From positions 2,666,001-2,730,000 of the forward strand of contig NC_134678.1 of the NCBI RefSeq assembly GCF_024713945.1: a DNA stretch of 64,000 bases, written 5' to 3'. Position 1 is the first letter of the stretch; each line of letters begins with the position of its first letter. The notes under the pieces are model-generated. The model was given only the letters and a program-made list of their open reading frames with translations, searched no databases and had not been told where the DNA came from. Of this stretch, positions 61,698 through 64,000 are shown one piece after another. The position numbers were made by a program, and so were the translations under genes. Source of the DNA: Dermatophagoides farinae (Eukaryota; Arthropoda; Arachnida; Sarcoptiformes; Pyroglyphidae).

Positions 61698-64000
61698 TAA
61701 AAAAAAATTGAATACACGATAAACCATTGATATACAACACAACCTGCTCCCACTTAACATGGATTATCATCATCATTGGATTAAGATTACAAAATCCAGA
61801 ATTGAGCAACAAATATTTCAATATTTGCAACATACACAAACATACATTTATGACAATTTTCAAACATTCGTAACGAAATTCAATTTATTTATTCCATTTA
61901 CCTAATGTGTTGAATATTGATGATGACGATGATATAGTTGGAATGTGTTTTTTTTCGCTAGTTCACTTTTTGAAATTATAAATTGAAAATTTCATTTTGG
62001 AACTTATGATGATGATTATCGGTGATCACAAGCAGCAGTTTAAAAAAAACAACAGATTACATTTTCCAAAAAGGAAAAAAAACATCAATACACCACACAC
62101 ACATACGGATTGATTATGTAAATCGCAAAAAAAACAAGAACAAAAATCAAAGTATAACAACAAAGGGGAGGGAAAAAAATTTATATTCAACGAACACGAA
62201 TAAAAGCTCGAAGCCAAAGGCTTATATATGTGTGGGGAAGATTTTTGAGAGACTAAAATGAAATGAAAAATTTCAAAAAAAAAAAATTAAAAACAATAGA
62301 GGTCAATGCTAAATGATGATAATTATTATAAATGTAATTAATTTTAATATGGATGCATAATATGGATGGTTTCCCTTTTAGCCATTTCAAGCAATTTTTT
62401 TTGCCACTATGACATAATCACATAAATAATAATAATAACTTGTTGTTGTTGTTGTTGTTTTTATGCTTTGTTTTGATGAATGTATTTGAGATTTTTATTT
62501 TTTCACATTTATAAATTCATCATCACATTATAATGCAATTATATATTTTTTTTTCTCTCTTGAATGACACAATAGAAATTCGTAGACAGACAACAAAATG
62601 GCATCAAACAACAATCAATTCAATTAACATAACAATAAAAATAAAAAAAAAACACAAAAAACAATAAAAAAAATAATATATGATGATGATCACACATTGA
62701 GAATATATTTCCAGAAAAAAAGATGGAAATAAAAATCACATCTAAACTGACCAACAACAACAACCAAAACAACAACAGGTGACCATCATCATCAACCTAT
62801 TTGTAGTCACACACACACATACACACAGTTAGTGGCCTTTAGGGGAGCCAAAAAAAGAATAGCACCGACACTAAAATTCGTTTTGCTTGTTGTTATGTTG
62901 TTTCCAAAACCACTTGTCAAAGCTGTTTGTTGTTGTCTGTGGTCCAGACCGTCATGAACACCAAACACAATATACACATGAATAACAAGCTATCAGCAAG
63001 ATGAACTATACAATCGAACCAAAAACTAGTGGATATTCTCTCTTAGAATGATTAATAAAATTGTCGAACATTTTTTTTTTCATTGAATGATTATTGTCGT
63101 TATTGTTGAAACTTTATTGTCGACAATTCTTCAATTTCTTTGATGAAATTCGTGAATAGATGTGTATAATGATCATGATCATTTAGGAGATTGAAAAGAA
63201 AAAAACCTAAACAAGCCTTTCATACACAGACACACACAGAGAGAGAGACACACACAAATTAGAATTTTTCAATCAGAAAAAAAACTTGATAATTTTGTTT
63301 AATGAATTTAAATACTAAAAATAATGAATACAAGCGTCATAATGAATAGGATAGGATGATGATAATGATGATAATGATAAATGGTTGCATATAAACGGAC
63401 GACGTCCGTCATTGACTAACAGACGACGACTGAATTGAATGAAATTTTGGCGTGATGTTGATTTTCAATAGTGAATGAATCCAAAAAAAAAAAAATGTGA
63501 GAGAATTGAATGGAACTTCATATAGCCGCGTTTACAACAACGACGACGATGAGAGGATATCACATCATTTTTACATGATGAAAATGGTGAATTGGGAAGA
63601 AGAAAAAGAAAAATACAAGCAAGTTGTGTGTGTGTGTGTGTGTGCTATAGCAGATCAAATGTTTGTGTGTGTGTGTGTTGTATGTTTGAACAGGGAGAAA
63701 AAAAAGAGCCAAATATACACAAATATACAAAGGGTGGGAAAAAAAATGGGATTCAATAGCGCAAATGCCATGCCATGCATAGGAAGATCTACAACCACCA
63801 ACATGTATAAACCATGAAAAAAAAGAGGAAATAATAATAAAATAAATATATACAAAGATGATCATAAATCTGTTGTATGTTATATATTGGGTTTTTTAAT
63901 TTTTCTTTTTTTGCAATGTGTTTGATTACTTCGTAGTTTTGTGTGTTCGTTCGTTCGGGGTTGTGTTGATGGTTTTCTCTATGCATTGTGAGGTTTGGAT

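Larger units (their letters stand above)
52376..64000. other. Gene-poor stretch with scattered coding-like patches
   Basis: Mostly A/T runs and CA, GT, CAT and CAA microsatellites (for example 52657-52683, 59995-60020, 63627-63645). Short homopolymer-poor, coding-like intervals appear near 53349-53457, 55070-55173, 55445-55640, 60079-60306, 60481-60630 and 61616-61697. None could be joined into a gene. Confidence 0.45.

Noticed and set aside
1-64000. tRNA, rRNA, CRISPR arrays, bacterial operons or prophage
   Set aside because: No cloverleaf B-box-like sequence, rRNA core or regularly spaced repeats were seen. Spaced repeats here are eukaryotic microsatellites.

Overview
The window looks like nuclear DNA of a small-genome arthropod, most likely an astigmatid (house-dust-mite-like) mite. 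That is an inference from strongly AT-biased non-coding DNA, endless A/T homopolymers and CA, CAT/ATG and GTT microsatellites, asparagine- and aspartate-rich proteins, and mostly short introns (many 50-300 nt). Only three protein genes can be supported, all in the first 20 kb. The remaining ~44 kb is close to a gene desert.

Layout. 1-3827: no supported gene. 3828-12968 (+): the 3' part of a five-exon gene for an Asn/Asp-rich low-complexity protein of unknown function (at least 1072 residues, N-terminus not located). Its 4.66-kb last large intron carries, in antisense, a 1.38-kb Ty1/copia-type miniature LTR element with target-site duplication, half-tRNA-iMet primer site, polypurine tract and gag/pol relics. 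13891-15654 (-): a three-exon secreted type-B carboxylesterase/cholinesterase-family protein (546 aa) with an intact Ser-Glu-His triad. It is convergent with the first gene. 16969-19790 (-): a ten-exon polypeptide N-acetylgalactosaminyltransferase (660 aa) with N-terminal membrane anchor, catalytic domain and C-terminal ricin-type lectin domain. All nine introns were placed and keep frame.

19.8-64 kb: no complete gene. At 48.2-49.4 kb lies a cluster of dead retroelements: a copia RNase H C-terminus, a solo LTR of the same family as the 10.3-kb element, a primer-site-like sequence, a partly duplicated segment and a Ty3/gypsy reverse-transcriptase scrap. Elsewhere there are microsatellites, one 20-bp-stem hairpin and several short homopolymer-poor, coding-like stretches that may be isolated exons of a long-intron gene; each is low confidence. 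The three genes share no pathway that I can see. No tRNA, rRNA, CRISPR or bacterial-type feature was found.
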